From the NCBI GenBank assembly GCA_030544215.1, contig JARZZO010000004.1:15612501-15676500 (forward strand): a stretch of DNA of 64,000 bases. Direction: 5' to 3'. This stretch comes from Zantedeschia hybrid cultivar. Its lineage: Eukaryota; Streptophyta; Magnoliopsida; Alismatales; Araceae. Each line of letters opens with the position of its first letter. Position 1 is the first letter of the stretch. Shown in pieces: positions 1-10,900 of this stretch. The position numbers and the translations under genes were made by a program. The notes beneath the pieces were generated by a model. It saw nothing but the letters and a program-made list of their open reading frames with translations, had not been told where the DNA came from and did not search any database.

Positions 1-185
1 GCTAGCATGTAGCATTGGGCTATGGTGGAATCTTCCTTCCATTTCTCATATGTCACCATGTCCTCCTCTGAGACATCTAATGCTAGTTTAGTAGGAGGAT
101 CATCATTCAGGACATACGCAATTTGCTCAGAACTGAGGACAATCTTTAGGTTCATGAGCCCAATTTGAGTAGTTAGGGCCTGTCA
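1..185 (-). pseudogene. Ty1/copia gag fragment (element E), truncated by window start
   Basis: Reading the - strand from about 185 down to 1 gives an open frame containing the run LKIVLSSEQIAYVLNDDPP and, further on, YEKWKEDSTIAQCYML. This matches the N-terminal part of Ty1/copia Gag (the UBN2-like region, compare the NWYRNLRIVL...YVL pattern of plant copia proteins). Gag would coat the element RNA in cytoplasmic particles. An in-frame TGA lies just upstream at about 183-185, so the true N-terminus is either the ATG near 153 or is damaged. The rest of the polyprotein lies left of the window. It sits downstream, on the - strand, of the LTR at 2503-4048 and the primer site at 2490-2502. Confidence 0.6.
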
Positions 186-2489
186 AACGGTTGGCATCCA
201 ATACCCACACAACGGGTTATGGTGCAACATTTTAACCTACAGGAGATAATAAATTTCCATTAGCAGAAATTCAGTTATTAAATAAAAATAAGATATGGAC
301 TTATTATCTAATTTTACTCCCACTAATTTTCGTCGGACTGTATAACCTTCAGATATACAGAACGAGAGACGTTGACTGTATTCTAGTAGGGATCAGAATA
401 TCCAAGAATCATAGTATGACCTGGGGTAAACACAAAGTATCATACTGTTATCTTAGAGCAACCATCTCATGATAGTTGCAACTCCTTATAATATCTGATC
501 TAACTTTGGCTCCTAGGTCTTTAATAGTCCCGGGTAAACACAATAGACCATTATGCTTGGTCTAAGCTTTACCATCAAGACGTGACAAAATAGAGTAGAA
601 ATATAGCTCCCGGGTAAACACGAGGACAGCTACATCGTTCTTCTATTCCGATCTCAAGGTATCATAATGCCATAGTTAATAGCCCTTCCATTAGATGATG
701 GCAGATCTCAGGTAACGCAAGAAAGTGCCCATCACTGAATCAAGTTTTAAAAACTATATTGATGGAGAGCCACGCGGTGCATTATCAATGACTCACGTTA
801 CGGCTTAGACTTTATGTTGAAGGTTTTGTTAATTTATGTTGGTCTCATCCTACGTGATAGTATTTAATATCGCATGTATTCAATATATACTAATAACCTA
901 AATATTTGATTCATAATCAAAAGAAATTCATGCATCACATACATGTCATGGTGTGGTCATGGATAGCACTGTAGTTTGACTTGAGTTAGACAGTTAAACA
1001 CACACACACAAACAATATAACATTTATATTATGAGTCTGCAAATTCATAGGCTGAATGAACTCCTTCATGTTCCTTCATGGTTGCAGTTGTAGATCATCC
1101 TCGCTCCAGGCTCCATTGCCTCGATCAAATTACATAGAAAATTCTGAATTTACATGATAATTTAATAGAAAGCCTTATGGCGAGTACATCAAGGAGGGAG
1201 GTAGATATACAAAGGAATATGAGAGAGGGAGATGTTCGCAGACCTCTATTTATTAATAATTAATAAATCACACACCATTGATCCACATCCACTCATCATT
1301 ACATGAAATATTTATCAAGTGCTTATCTATGACCACCGTGTGTTTTATTAATCAAACCACACATGAATTAGCGCATCACATGACTAAAAATAATTTTTTG
1401 AAAATAAATAATTTTGGTTTCAGAAACCAAGGACCAAACAAAATATTGGATAAGTTTGAATTTTCGAAAAAGTTTTATCCAGTTAACATGCAATTTAATC
1501 ATATTTAAAAGTTGTAACTACACATCATTTGCGCAGACTAACCAAATAGATCCAATCTATTAATATTCAATGCCATTAATATAGTTGAAATTAATGTGAT
1601 TAATCTAACAATTAATTTAATAAACATTAATATCAATAAATCTAACAATTAGATCATTAATTGATTAACAACAAATTTGTTAATTAAATTTAGATTCTAA
1701 ATCTAAGTGGGCCCAATAACATAAAAACAGAATTTAATCAAAATTTAAAAATCATATTTTAAAATTTGAATTCTTTGAAAAAATATATATTTTTTTAATT
1801 GGGCCTTTAAAGGGGAGAATGGGCCCTAGTCCAATGGACCGACCGGGCTTAACCGTTACTGAGCCCTGGTCTGACCACTGGGACGAGCCCAGCCAACAGC
1901 TGGGCTCGGACTCAGACCCGCCCCAAGGGGCGGGCCTGGTCCGGGCCCACTGTTGGGCTGGCTAGGGCCCGGCCCGGCCCAGCCCAGCAAGGGGGGCGTT
2001 GCCGCCAGCCTCCTACCTCGTAGGAGCCAGCCGGCGCACCTCCTGCTGACCAAGGTCCCGACAGCCCTGGTTGGCGGCGGTACCCGTCGCCCCCTCCCCC
2101 TTTTCCTGTGTGCAAACTGAGACCCTCCCCTCGCCCCTTTTCTCAACCTGCAGGAAGAAGAAGCAGGGAGGGTCGGCCGACGGCCTTGTCCGATACCGGC
2201 TAGCAGGCTGGCGGTGGCCCGCGACCCCCCGGGGAGGATCCAAGGTGCCGGCAAGCCGCCTCCAAAGCTTGGGGTGCCCGTGGGGATCATGTACACACAC
2301 CCGTTCTTTGTCCCATGAAGAACACGAAAATTCCCTAAAAAATTAATTTTTTATGTCAGAATAAAAATCTAATTACATGTGCTCATCAGATGAACAACTT
2401 TCTAACAATAAAAATTAATTGACAGTATGGAATATAACATAGAACGATCGTTTTGAGGATTGAAACGACGAAGAATACAATGGAACCTG
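186..2489 (-). other. 5' untranslated leader of copia element E
   Basis: This is the region between the primer-binding site and gag of element E. At 2.3 kb it is long for a copia leader. No convincing gene is seen. The motif GGGTAAACAC occurs three times (near 424, 531 and 610). A short (CA)n run lies near 1000. A block at about 1840-2290 is strongly GC-rich compared with the AT-rich flanks and contains GGCCCGG-type runs; its overlapping open frames on both strands look like composition artefacts. The - strand sequence ending in tctcctgtag near 241 could be a splice acceptor, so part of the leader may be an intron. An unrecognised nested insertion is also possible. Confidence 0.4.
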
Positions 2490-2502
2490 GCTCTGATACT
2501 TC
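2490..2502 (-). other. Copia primer-binding site
   Basis: On the - strand the LTR end CCCAACA is followed by gaagTATCAGAGCCAGG. Nine bases (TATCAGAGC) match the usual plant copia primer site TGGTATCAGAGC, complementary to initiator tRNA-Met; the first two bases differ. This fixes the orientation and the 3' boundary of the LTR. Confidence 0.65.
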
Positions 2503-4048
2503 TGTTGGGTTCGCTGTGTCGGATCCGAATAAAACACAACAGAAAAATTAAGTCGGATCCATGCCGTTTCGTAGAAATAAATCGGATTATGAAAACAGTT
2601 TTTCACCTTGAACGAATTCGAATATGCGTTCTTCCGGTTCCGTTGGTGTGATGTTGCAAGTCGCGCAAGTGTTCGGCCTCTAGTGGTATCCACGCGGTTT
2701 TCCTCTTGATGGATCGTTCTCGCTTCCTCGCTCGATGCAGCGTCTTCGGATCCCATCTAGCTGCGCGTAATTCTCCGCGACATGCAGTTTCGAATTTCCC
2801 ATCGGATGGGAAGCGGAGCGGGCGGGAGTCTCCAAGGGGTCGGCCTCTGAGAGAGGTGCCCAGGAGAGAGAGGGGGCGGCTAGGTTAGCTCTGAGTTGCT
2901 GCCCCCAGAGCTCGAAGCGGTACTTTTATGATAAGTGGTTTTACGATTTTTCGGAAAAACCCACACTTATCCAAAATCCCGTCAAAATATCCATCGACTT
3001 GAAAACCTATTGCATGTGACCCTCTAGGCCCAAATATCAGTCCAGTTAATGGCCCATTAAGTCCAGGAACTTTTTACTGATCCACTGAATTAATTAATAT
3101 CCTTATATTAATTAATCAGCTGAATTTAATATCCTATAATAAATTTGGACGGGCTTCCGATCATGTTGGGTGCCGAAAAACACCGCGTGAACTCAGAAGA
3201 CATTGGGGTTTTCGCAGCCCACTATTGGAACCTTTCCGTCATCGGTTACCGTGCATATATAATCCTTCATCCGTGCAATATTCCCGAATTGACCTAGGGT
3301 ATAGTTTACCATTAAACCCTAGCCGGTCGGTTCATTTAAATTAGATGCCGCTAATCTTAATCAGATAACTCTTTATCTGATACAGAGTCTGCCCTCGCTA
3401 GGGACTTAAGCGCATCAATTTCGGAACATTCTCTCTCCTATTACTGAGAGCGGATGATCCCGTATTGACCACACAATTACCTTCGAGGGCATCTCCTTGA
3501 TCCCAATCACTTGACTTATTGATAATCCATGGTTAGGGATTCGTTAGTCAAGGACAAAACTTAGAGACCTACCAATAAGATATTTTTAGTGTCTCAGGTC
3601 CAAGGACCATATATGCAACCGTGACAAAAGAATCGACCTGTTTAACAGTTAGGTGGCTACTATCCAACGATTCATAGTTGGATCAGTTCAATGAACTAAT
3701 TCGCCAATGAGCACTTACAAGTCCAGCATAGTGTTTCCACACAAGTGACTTATATGATTACTCATCCTCATCATATGAGCCGAAGAAACATATATTACTC
3801 TATCCAGATGTTTGATGTCCTTCTCAAACATCCTCCGACTATGAACAATTAAGGGCATGTGTTTATAAACCTTCAGTCCCATAATTATGATCTCATCATA
3901 ATCCAAAGACCATTGCACATGTTTATGGACTTCAGTGTGATATGATAAATAATGATCGAATTAAATACACAATGAAATTATGCCATTTTATTAATAAACT
4001 CAATAATACATAGTATCCGATTGGCTTGTAGGCCGTCTAATACTAACA
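2503..4048 (-). repeat. 5' LTR of copia element E
   Basis: On the - strand the segment starts TGTTAGTATTAGACGG at 4048 and ends CGAACCCAACA at 2503, about 1,546 bp with TG...CA ends. The primer site follows directly on the 3' side. On the other side the sequence changes abruptly into the pol remnant of element F at 4049, whose frame stops in the middle of a conserved block. Element E therefore inserted into F. The five bases 4049-4053 (tatcc) should be one copy of its target duplication; the other copy is outside the window. Confidence 0.65.
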
Positions 4049-5586
4049 TATCCATCATCAACATATTCATTCACCTCACATTTTTCTGGAAACTAGATAG
4101 GATCTTCTAAAAGCTGAGGGATTTGGGAACAAGAAAGGCACCTAAAAGCTAATTCTTGGAGGTATCTGTCTAGAATGTGTCTACCCTTAGATTTTTTGGA
4201 CTTTCTAATTTGTCTAGACTCCTCTTCACTAGACTCCCTAAAACTAAATTCCCTATGCTAACCTATGGAGGACGAAGAAGGATAAAAATCGTGGGATACA
4301 AAATGAGATACATGGAATGTCCTATACGAGGAGGGGCAAAGTAGATCTAGCGAAGAATCTTGCCCGAGTGACCCTTCTGAAGGGGTACACTCGAACAAGA
4401 GGTAAGAAGTCTCCTCAATGGTGCTTTAGAAGAGGTTGAGAATTGGACATTTTTTTTTTAGAATTTTCATGAATCATAAAGTAGAAGTGGATCTGGGGAA
4501 CAAATAGGGTAGAGGTAGATAAATAAGATAACGTCACCATGGCTAGAGGATTTGGGGATCATACAGCAAGATGTCCCGAATTATGTCATAGATCTCCTCA
4601 TAATTGAGAGGAGTTCGAAGGAAGAAATCCCATGGAGGATAGAGTAATCAGAATGGATGGTGCCAGAGGAATATCTTCAGTGATTACCCTGGACCAAGTC
4701 GGGAATCAACAGTAGGGTCCTAAATATAGTATGGAAAGTAAGGACACGGGATGGGTAGGTGGCCAACTAAAGGTGGTCTGTAGTCAATCCTTCTTTATAG
4801 AGGTCACCAGGTTCCCCTTCATCAGTTTCCTCATCAAGTAATATCCTCTTGTCAAATATGGAGCCAGGTCCTTCGATCAAGTTCTCCACTAGTGGCGGCC
4901 ATCTGGGCTCTCTTGGATGGAGGAAGAACTGGTTCAGAGCAATGTAGAGATCTCATATATTGAATCATGTATACCATTCACATTATGGATCATGAAATTT
5001 TGTTCTTTTCAACGGCCGCAAAGCTTCTAATGACTGATAAGTGAGCAACGATGCACAATGTTTGGCCAACTCCCTCCCATATATGTCATGAAGATCAAAA
5101 TTTGAAGTGACTACCACCGTATTATTACTCCTATACTGGATGACGACCTCCTTGATGAAATGGGTAGATAATATCCAAGTTAACGGGTCCCAATTTTCTT
5201 TGCATGGAGTTACCATGATCTTCCATAGCTTGTGTCCTCCTTCATTTTCCTCTTGTTGTACTATTTCATGTTTAAGTTTCTCCGGTCTATACCCCAAACC
5301 ACTTCCAAGTACCATCCTTTCATCCTTTATAGACTTGAGCCTTCCTTGCAATTGGGTTCCCAGGCTGGTACCCTATCTTTATCATGATGTTCCATCCTGG
5401 GGTACTCATGCACTTCCCCCGCCTCATTGCATCTAAAGGGTATGAGGTCGGTATAGTGGGTTTCAGCGGATCCGCTAAAGGGAGATAGGTTTCCAGGAGG
5501 AACATGATTGGTTTCTGGATTAATGTTGGAATAGGAAGCGGATTAGCATTGAAAGTATACGTAGTAGCAAGAATAGGCATGCTAGT
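4049..5586 (-). pseudogene. Element F, pol N-terminal and post-protease remnant (left part)
   Basis: The - strand encodes a degraded version of the same polyprotein as A and B. From 5586 downwards it covers the segment after the protease (SMPILATTYTFN), a G-patch-like stretch, the block ending LTYQSLEALRPLKRTKFHDP, and the acidic linker before reverse transcriptase. There are many stops and indels. It stops at 4049 where copia LTR E begins, and it continues on the other side of element A at 19927. The join across A reads through naturally (gtgactagcatgcc), which shows one older element split by A. The longest open pieces are 4983-5351 and 5320-5586. Confidence 0.8.
5582..5586. repeat. Target site duplication of element A, left copy (CTAGT)
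   Basis: CTAGT immediately precedes the TGTAGACAC terminus of the 5' LTR. The identical pentamer follows the 3' LTR at 19927-19931. Five bases is the usual Ty3/gypsy duplication size. Confidence 0.95.
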
Positions 5587-5774
5587 TGTAGACACGCTAA
5601 TTTTGACGTCATTTCGAGTAAATTTCATATCATACAATAATGCCTCGAAATGGTCTGATAATTAATCATTAATTAATTTTTATTAATCTTTTTAAGTGTC
5701 GGGTTTAACAGATGTGTTTAAGTTAATCAATTGAATTGGTTTTAATTCAATTTTGAGTTAAAATATGAAGAATT

Positions 5775-6072
5775 CTAAAAGACGTCGACCTGTGTGGACG
5801 CCATTTAGAATTTATTCTTATTTTAACGTTTAAATTTGAATTTTAATTAATTAATTAATTAACTAAAAGGCGTCTGGTAATGTCGACGCGTTTTAAGTTT
5901 CCTAAGTGATTTTAACTTTCCCTCCGGATGTTTATCCTTATCTTAATTAGTCTAAAAGACGTCTATACAGGTGGACGCGTTTTACCTAATAAAGATAAAG
6001 ATAAGTTTTCCCGGATATTTATCCTTATCTTAATTAATCTGAAAGGCGTCGGCCATGGTGGACGCGTTTTAG
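5775..6072 (+). repeat. Array of four CGTC/GACG inverted-repeat modules in U3
   Basis: Modules start at 5775, 5863, 5952 and 6039. Each fits CTRAAAGRCGTC, a 9-10 base loop, then GACGCGTTTTAG or a close variant, so the two arms pair. The loops differ from module to module. The roughly 55-bp stretches between them from 5986 on form a second hairpin (AAAGATAAAGATAAG against TTATCCTTATCTT). The same array recurs in the 3' LTR at about 18791-19088. The period is close to 88 bp. Confidence 0.85.
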
Positions 6073-6170
6073 ATAATTACAGATAAAGATGAATTAATTA
6101 GTATTTATCTGTCGGTTAAGATGGATAAATTCGGAGTTTTTTCAATGTTAATCGCGAACGCAAGAAAAGC

Positions 6171-6179
6171 CTATAAATA
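6171..6179 (+). promoter_or_regulatory. LTR TATA box, element A
   Basis: CTATAAATA lies about 100 bp downstream of the last inverted-repeat module and is conserved at the equivalent place in B (35159) and C (58381). The transcription start is expected near 6200. The copy in the 3' LTR is at about 19187. Confidence 0.7.
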
Positions 6180-6917
6180 CCTCGCATGTTGAAGAGTTAA
6201 AAAAAAAAAAAAGGAAAGTTGAAGTCCATTAAGAGAGAGCATTATTATAGCGAGTTGAAGATCGAAGCAACAACGTCGGAACGTCGGAGCGCTGCCATTT
6301 CCAGAAGTCGGCGTCCTTTCAAGATCTTCATCCTTTCAAGGCTTCATCCGATTGGGTATAAGTGTTTCATTTCTGCATTTTCATTTTCATTAATTTCATT
6401 CTTCATTCACTTCATGCAAACACACACCACAGCATAATTTTTCAAAACCTACTTGATTTAAGGGGTTTCAAAGCCACTCAACAAGTAAGTTTGATGTTCA
6501 ATCATATGTCCAAAATCATGATTAGTTCAAATACTGCTTCTACTGAAATTCTCATCATTATTGTTTCTTCGTTTTCTGTTTCTGTCTCTGCTGCACTCAA
6601 CAACAACAAGAGATTCAAAAGGGGAAATCAAGCACAAAGTCAGAAAGACCTCTGGACGATCCTCAACCTCAAATCCAACAGCAAGAACAAAAAGCAAAGA
6701 AAGGGCTCTCTTTCTTCAGCCGGCTGAGGAAGGGGAACCAAGGACTCAATCTTCCGTGTTTGAACAGGTAAGCGATCATATCTCTTTTGAAACTTTTTAG
6801 TTAAAAGTTTCTGGCGATCACTGCACTTAGTTGCTATTTTTAATAGGTTAGTTTACACTAAACAACATAGATTTTTCATGTTAATCATACGGTCATTCTA
6901 AGCACCTACAGCTTTTT

Positions 6918-6935
6918 TGGTGATCACGGTGGGAC
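6918..6935 (+). other. Candidate primer-binding site, element A
   Basis: Seven bases after the LTR end comes TGGTGATCACGGTGGGAC. In C it is TGGCGATCACGGTGGGAC, in B TGACGATCACGG..., and in D TGGCGATCATGGTGGGAC. The C form would pair with a tRNA ending GATCGCCA. From memory, plant tRNA-Arg is the closest and tRNA-Arg is the usual Ogre primer, but the tRNA has not been matched here. Confidence 0.6.
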
Positions 6936-7299
6936 TTGGTCTCGCCATCTTTTAAGTTTTTTGTTCTTGCTGTCATCAACCGGGCACCCACGGTGCACCA
7001 CTTGTGTCTTTCGACACGTCCTCACCAATTGGTGAGTGTTTTAGTTTAATTAATTTCCCTCGTGCACCACGTGCACATCCCAGTGGCAAGATCTTGCCCT
7101 CCCTTTGATTAATTCAAAAAGCTATTTTTGTGATAAAAATGATGTGTGATTGATTGTTTTTCTAGTTGTTTGGTTGGTAAATCATCCTGTTTAAAATCTG
7201 AAACTAAAAATTTTTGCATGAGTCGATTGTTTACTGCTTTTTATCTTGTTTAAGGAGGATTCAACCCAGAAAATCCTCCTGGAAAACTGTTTCTGCGAA

Positions 7300-7452
7300 C
7301 TGAAAAGCGTCCAGGAGAACTGACGCGTTTCAAAACCGCGTCAACACCCCTAGACGCCTTTCAGCCTTCACAGTTTCTCTGCTGTCTGCATCTGCTTCTG
7401 CGAAAAATTAAGTTCTGTTTTGAATAGCGTCGACTAACATCGACGCGATTCA
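7300..7452 (+). repeat. Three inverted-repeat modules in the leader
   Basis: The modules are ctgaaaagcgtc...gacgcgtttca (7300-7332), aaaaccgcgtc...gacgcctttcag (7333-7364) and tgaatagcgtc...gacgcgattca (7431-7452). They have the same CGTC/GACG core as the LTR modules but CTGAAA/TTTCAG-type outer arms. The equivalents in B and C lie near 36292-36442 and 59502-59652. Confidence 0.8.
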
Positions 7453-7597
7453 TACAGTTTCTTAATCTTTTTCAGTTTCCAGATTTCTGTGATTTGATGT
7501 GCTAGCTACCCATTATTATTAAGCATTAGGGGCCATCCAGGCCGTAGGACATACGCATTGAGGCGAATACCCTCCTTTTCTTAGGAACACATTACTT

Positions 7598-7657
7598 GAC
7601 GTCAGCAACTCTCTCTGATTGGGTTGGTCCCTTGATCAGACTAGAGAAGTTGACGTT
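7598..7657 (+). promoter_or_regulatory. Conserved leader stem-loop
   Basis: The arm starting acgtcagcaactctc pairs with ctagagaagttgacgt, and tctgat pairs with atcaga. GGG...CCC closes a small terminal loop. The fold is about 58 nt. It is kept in B (36597-36656) and C (59798-59857), including some changes inside the stem. A role in RNA dimerisation or packaging is inferred only from its position. Confidence 0.5.
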
Positions 7658-7943
7658 GAGACCTCCGTAAGTCCCCAAAATCAAGGTATTCCTCCTTGAT
7701 CATCGGGCTGGTTGTACCAATTGAAGTCCTGGTTAGATTCTGAAAGCGTTGTGAGAGAAAGCCCTAGAGAATAACGGTGGAAATTGAACTGAAACTAGGA
7801 TCCTTTCCTTGAGAGAATTTGAGGTTTAATTGAATCCAAATAACTCAAAAAGGGAATCTTAAAATCACGTTAAGAATCCACTTGTTTGATTAATCTCTGT
7901 GCAACTTGTTTATCAAATCTTTGAAGAAAAAGAATCTAACATC

Positions 7944-10900
7944 ATGTTGCTACGATCAGGTAGGGACTTGAGTGTGGCTCCAGACGCCATGGTTAATTAC
8001 GAGGGAGATGCTAATGCCCCTCGGGATTCTGAATACAACTATGAGAGTGGGAGAGATGCTGATGCCTCCCGTAGTTCTATCCCCGTTCCATATCGTCTAG
8101 ATGGGAATGTTCGGACACCTCTTTTGCATCCACGTGATCAATATCCTGATCCTCCTCCGCATGAGTATGCGATCCCTAATCCTGATCTTGAGGGGGACAT
8201 GAATCAGAATGATCCCTCATCCTCTGATCCTACGGATCTCATCAATGCTCTGGGAGTTCTTGCCTCTCGTCTGGACCCTCAGCAGTTCGAGGCGATCCAA
8301 TCTATTTTGAAGGGGAAGGCACCCATGCAGCCTGCCGAGCCGAACCCTGTGGCTCCCCCTGCTGTTCCTCAGCAACCTTCTTTTCCTCCTCCTTATATCC
8401 ATCAGGCCGTGGAGGGCCTTCATATTACTTCTCGGCCAGCTGGGCCGCAGCTTTCATCATCTAGGCAACCGGCTAGACCGCAAACGCCTGCTTATCAAAA
8501 TGCCCTCGGGCATGGCGGAAGCTCTGCCGGACCTCCCCTCTATTGTCCACCCTGTCCAACGGACTCTAGGCAGCAGGCCTACCAAGTACTTCCTCCTCCT
8601 CCTCCTCCCCAGGCAGATCTGACCACACAAACGCTGCTGGCCAAAATGGAGCGTATGGATGAGCAATTTAATAACCTCCAGAAAATGATGGGGGTCAAAG
8701 CTGTGCCAGAGATCAGTCTACCGAGCCTGCCAGTATTCCATCTGCCACCCTCTGAAATGCCAGTGTACCGAAAGTACAACGGTACTGGTAACCCCTTCAC
8801 ACATCTGAAGGAGTTCATGTATGAATCCTCTTTCTGGCAGAATGATAAGAGGTCGTTGGCCTTCTTGTTCAGGAGATCTCTAGAGGGACCAGCCCTCGAG
8901 TAGTTCTTTTCCCTGGAACCCTCAGAAGTAGAGGATTACGGTATCGTTTCACGCAAATTTATTCAACGATACCAGGACAGAGTTGCACCCTCCTTGTCTA
9001 TCACGGACCTCATTGCAGAAAAGATGAAACCTGATGAGGAGTTTGTCAGTTTTGCTGACAGGTGGCGGGGTCTGGCTGAAAAGGTGAAGGATCACTTGTC
9101 CGAGTCCGAACAAGTGAAGATGTTAATTTCCAATGCCACGCCCCAGTTTAAGCTCGTCCTCTCTTTGAACAATTTGACCAACATGGCAGAGCTCTATGAA
9201 AGAGCACGGTACTGCCAGAATGCTTTCAAGGACGCTACATTCTCTAGCGTCTTTGATCCTCATAGACCTAGCAGGCCTCTGCCTCGGAAGCCTGCAGTGC
9301 CGAACTCTTCCAGCACAGGTCCGACTATTGAGGGCACGCTCTCTCATGAGCAAGTGAGTACCATGAACAATAACTCGCCCCAGTTCGTGAGGAGTCAGCA
9401 GCAGTACCAAAGGCCACCGCAGCCGAGCCAGCAAGGGTACAGACAGCAGCAGAACCCCCAGTACCAACAACAGTATCAACGGCCCCAGCAGCCGAATCAG
9501 AATCAGAACCAGCATCAGCCACAACAGCCGCCACCCAGGCAATTGCAGTACCAGCAGCCCCCGCAGCAGCAGTATCCCCAGCAGCAGCAGTGTCAGCCGC
9601 GCGCACCGCCGGCATACCACAATGTCCCTCCTCCTGGTGATTATAACCAGCCGAGAAGACCCCCAGGCCCGAAAAGGGCAGAATACCCGGCACTCCCAGA
9701 ATCCTTGGCCGATATCTTCAGTGCTCTAATGGCAGCTAATGCCTTAGTTTTGCCAAGGGAAAAGGCCGTCTGGCCTCAAAATGCCGATACGTCCAGGTAT
9801 TGCTACTTCCATAGGCAACCTGGGCACACCATCGACACCTGCTTCCAATTCAGAGATTATATTCATGATCTCAATGAGCAGGGCGGCATAGACTGGGAGG
9901 AAGTGAAGAAATATATATCAGCCCTGAAGGCGAGGAGACCGCAACAGCAGCAGCAAGTAAGACCGCCAGCACAGGCAGCACCACCACCCAATATGGGCAT
10001 AGTGCAGAATCCGCTCCCGGAGCACCAGAACCAGAACCAAGTTGCTCCCATTCTAACGAACAGCCAGTCTGAGGCTGGTCGTGGGCAACAATGGAGGATA
10101 GAGGACTCTTCCTCTCTCTATTCAACGGGTCACATTCAGAATACCGCAGAACAACCACCACGCCGCACCATCCACATACCTAGGCCACAACCCGTTACCA
10201 TCACCCCTTTACCGACACCCACATATCACTCGCCCGCGCCCAATAACCCATTACCCGCTTTCCTTAAGCCTATTACACCCCGCACCACTACGCCCCCACC
10301 ATATAACCCACCACAAGCCAACTACGCACCCCTTTTACCATCTAGGCCATTACTCCGCGTACCATTCCCTACTTCACCCGCTACCACTACCTATCCAGAC
10401 ACCATCCAACCATCCAGACCGCTATTACGCGTCCCATTCCCCACTTCACCGACCGCGTACCCATCTACCATCCAACCCTCTAGGCCTTTAATCCGCACCG
10501 CGCCATCACCACCTCACCCAACGCCACCACCTACGTATCAACCCTCCGTACCGCTTACGCCACCCGATTCTGCGGTACTCAAGGTGTCACCCGGATCCTC
10601 CACGGTCGAAGAACATGCGCTCCGGAGTGGAAGGATTTTCAACAAGGTCTTTCCTCAGTCCACAGTCAGAGACGGCCCATCACAGCCGACTGAGGAAGCC
10701 CATAATGAAGAGAGTGCGCCAGGCACTCAATATGACTTGTTGAAACATCTGGACAGAACACCGGCACGGATCACTGTACTTGAATTGATTAAAAGGTCCA
10801 AGATTCACCAAGAAGCCTTAATGGAATACCTACAGAAGGTGATGGTCAACGAAGACGTGCCGGTAGAGAAAATTGCTGCACTACTAGTTCTTCAGGGGGA

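Larger units (their letters stand above)
5587..6910 (+). repeat. 5' LTR of element A
   Basis: The LTR begins TGTAGACACGCTAATTTTG and ends AAGCACCTACA. U3 holds four 33-34-bp inverted-repeat modules spaced about 88 bp apart. A TATA box (CTATAAATA) lies at 6171, about 100 bp after the last module. Downstream of the presumed start site there is a splice-donor-like sequence (caa|gtaagt near 6483) and another (cag|gtaagc near 6767), so the transcript leader may be spliced. The segment carrying cttcagccggctgagg near 6715 is conserved in all family members and recognisable in D. Confidence 0.95.
6911..7943 (+). other. Leader of element A, with primer site, stem-loop and modules
   Basis: This is the untranslated region between the 5' LTR and gag. 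It contains a candidate primer site (6918-6935), three more inverted-repeat modules (7300-7452), a conserved block starting gctagctacccattatt at 7501, and a long stem-loop (7598-7657). No protein gene is seen. The same order is kept in B and C, so the region probably holds packaging or translation signals. Confidence 0.7.

Noticed and set aside
1856..2300. Overlapping open frames in the GC-rich leader block of E
   Set aside because: Frames are open on both strands because of composition; no recognisable domain and no consistent start context.
5775..6072. CRISPR-like array (regular repeats with variable spacers)
   Set aside because: The conserved parts are two halves of an inverted repeat around a short loop, the setting is a plant LTR promoter, and loops are conserved between homologous LTRs. 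Not CRISPR.
9123..9693. Long antisense frames over gag (also at 38139-38600 and 61322-61778)
   Set aside because: They are Leu/Val- or Ala/Val-rich mirror translations of the Gln-rich sense region and follow its composition.
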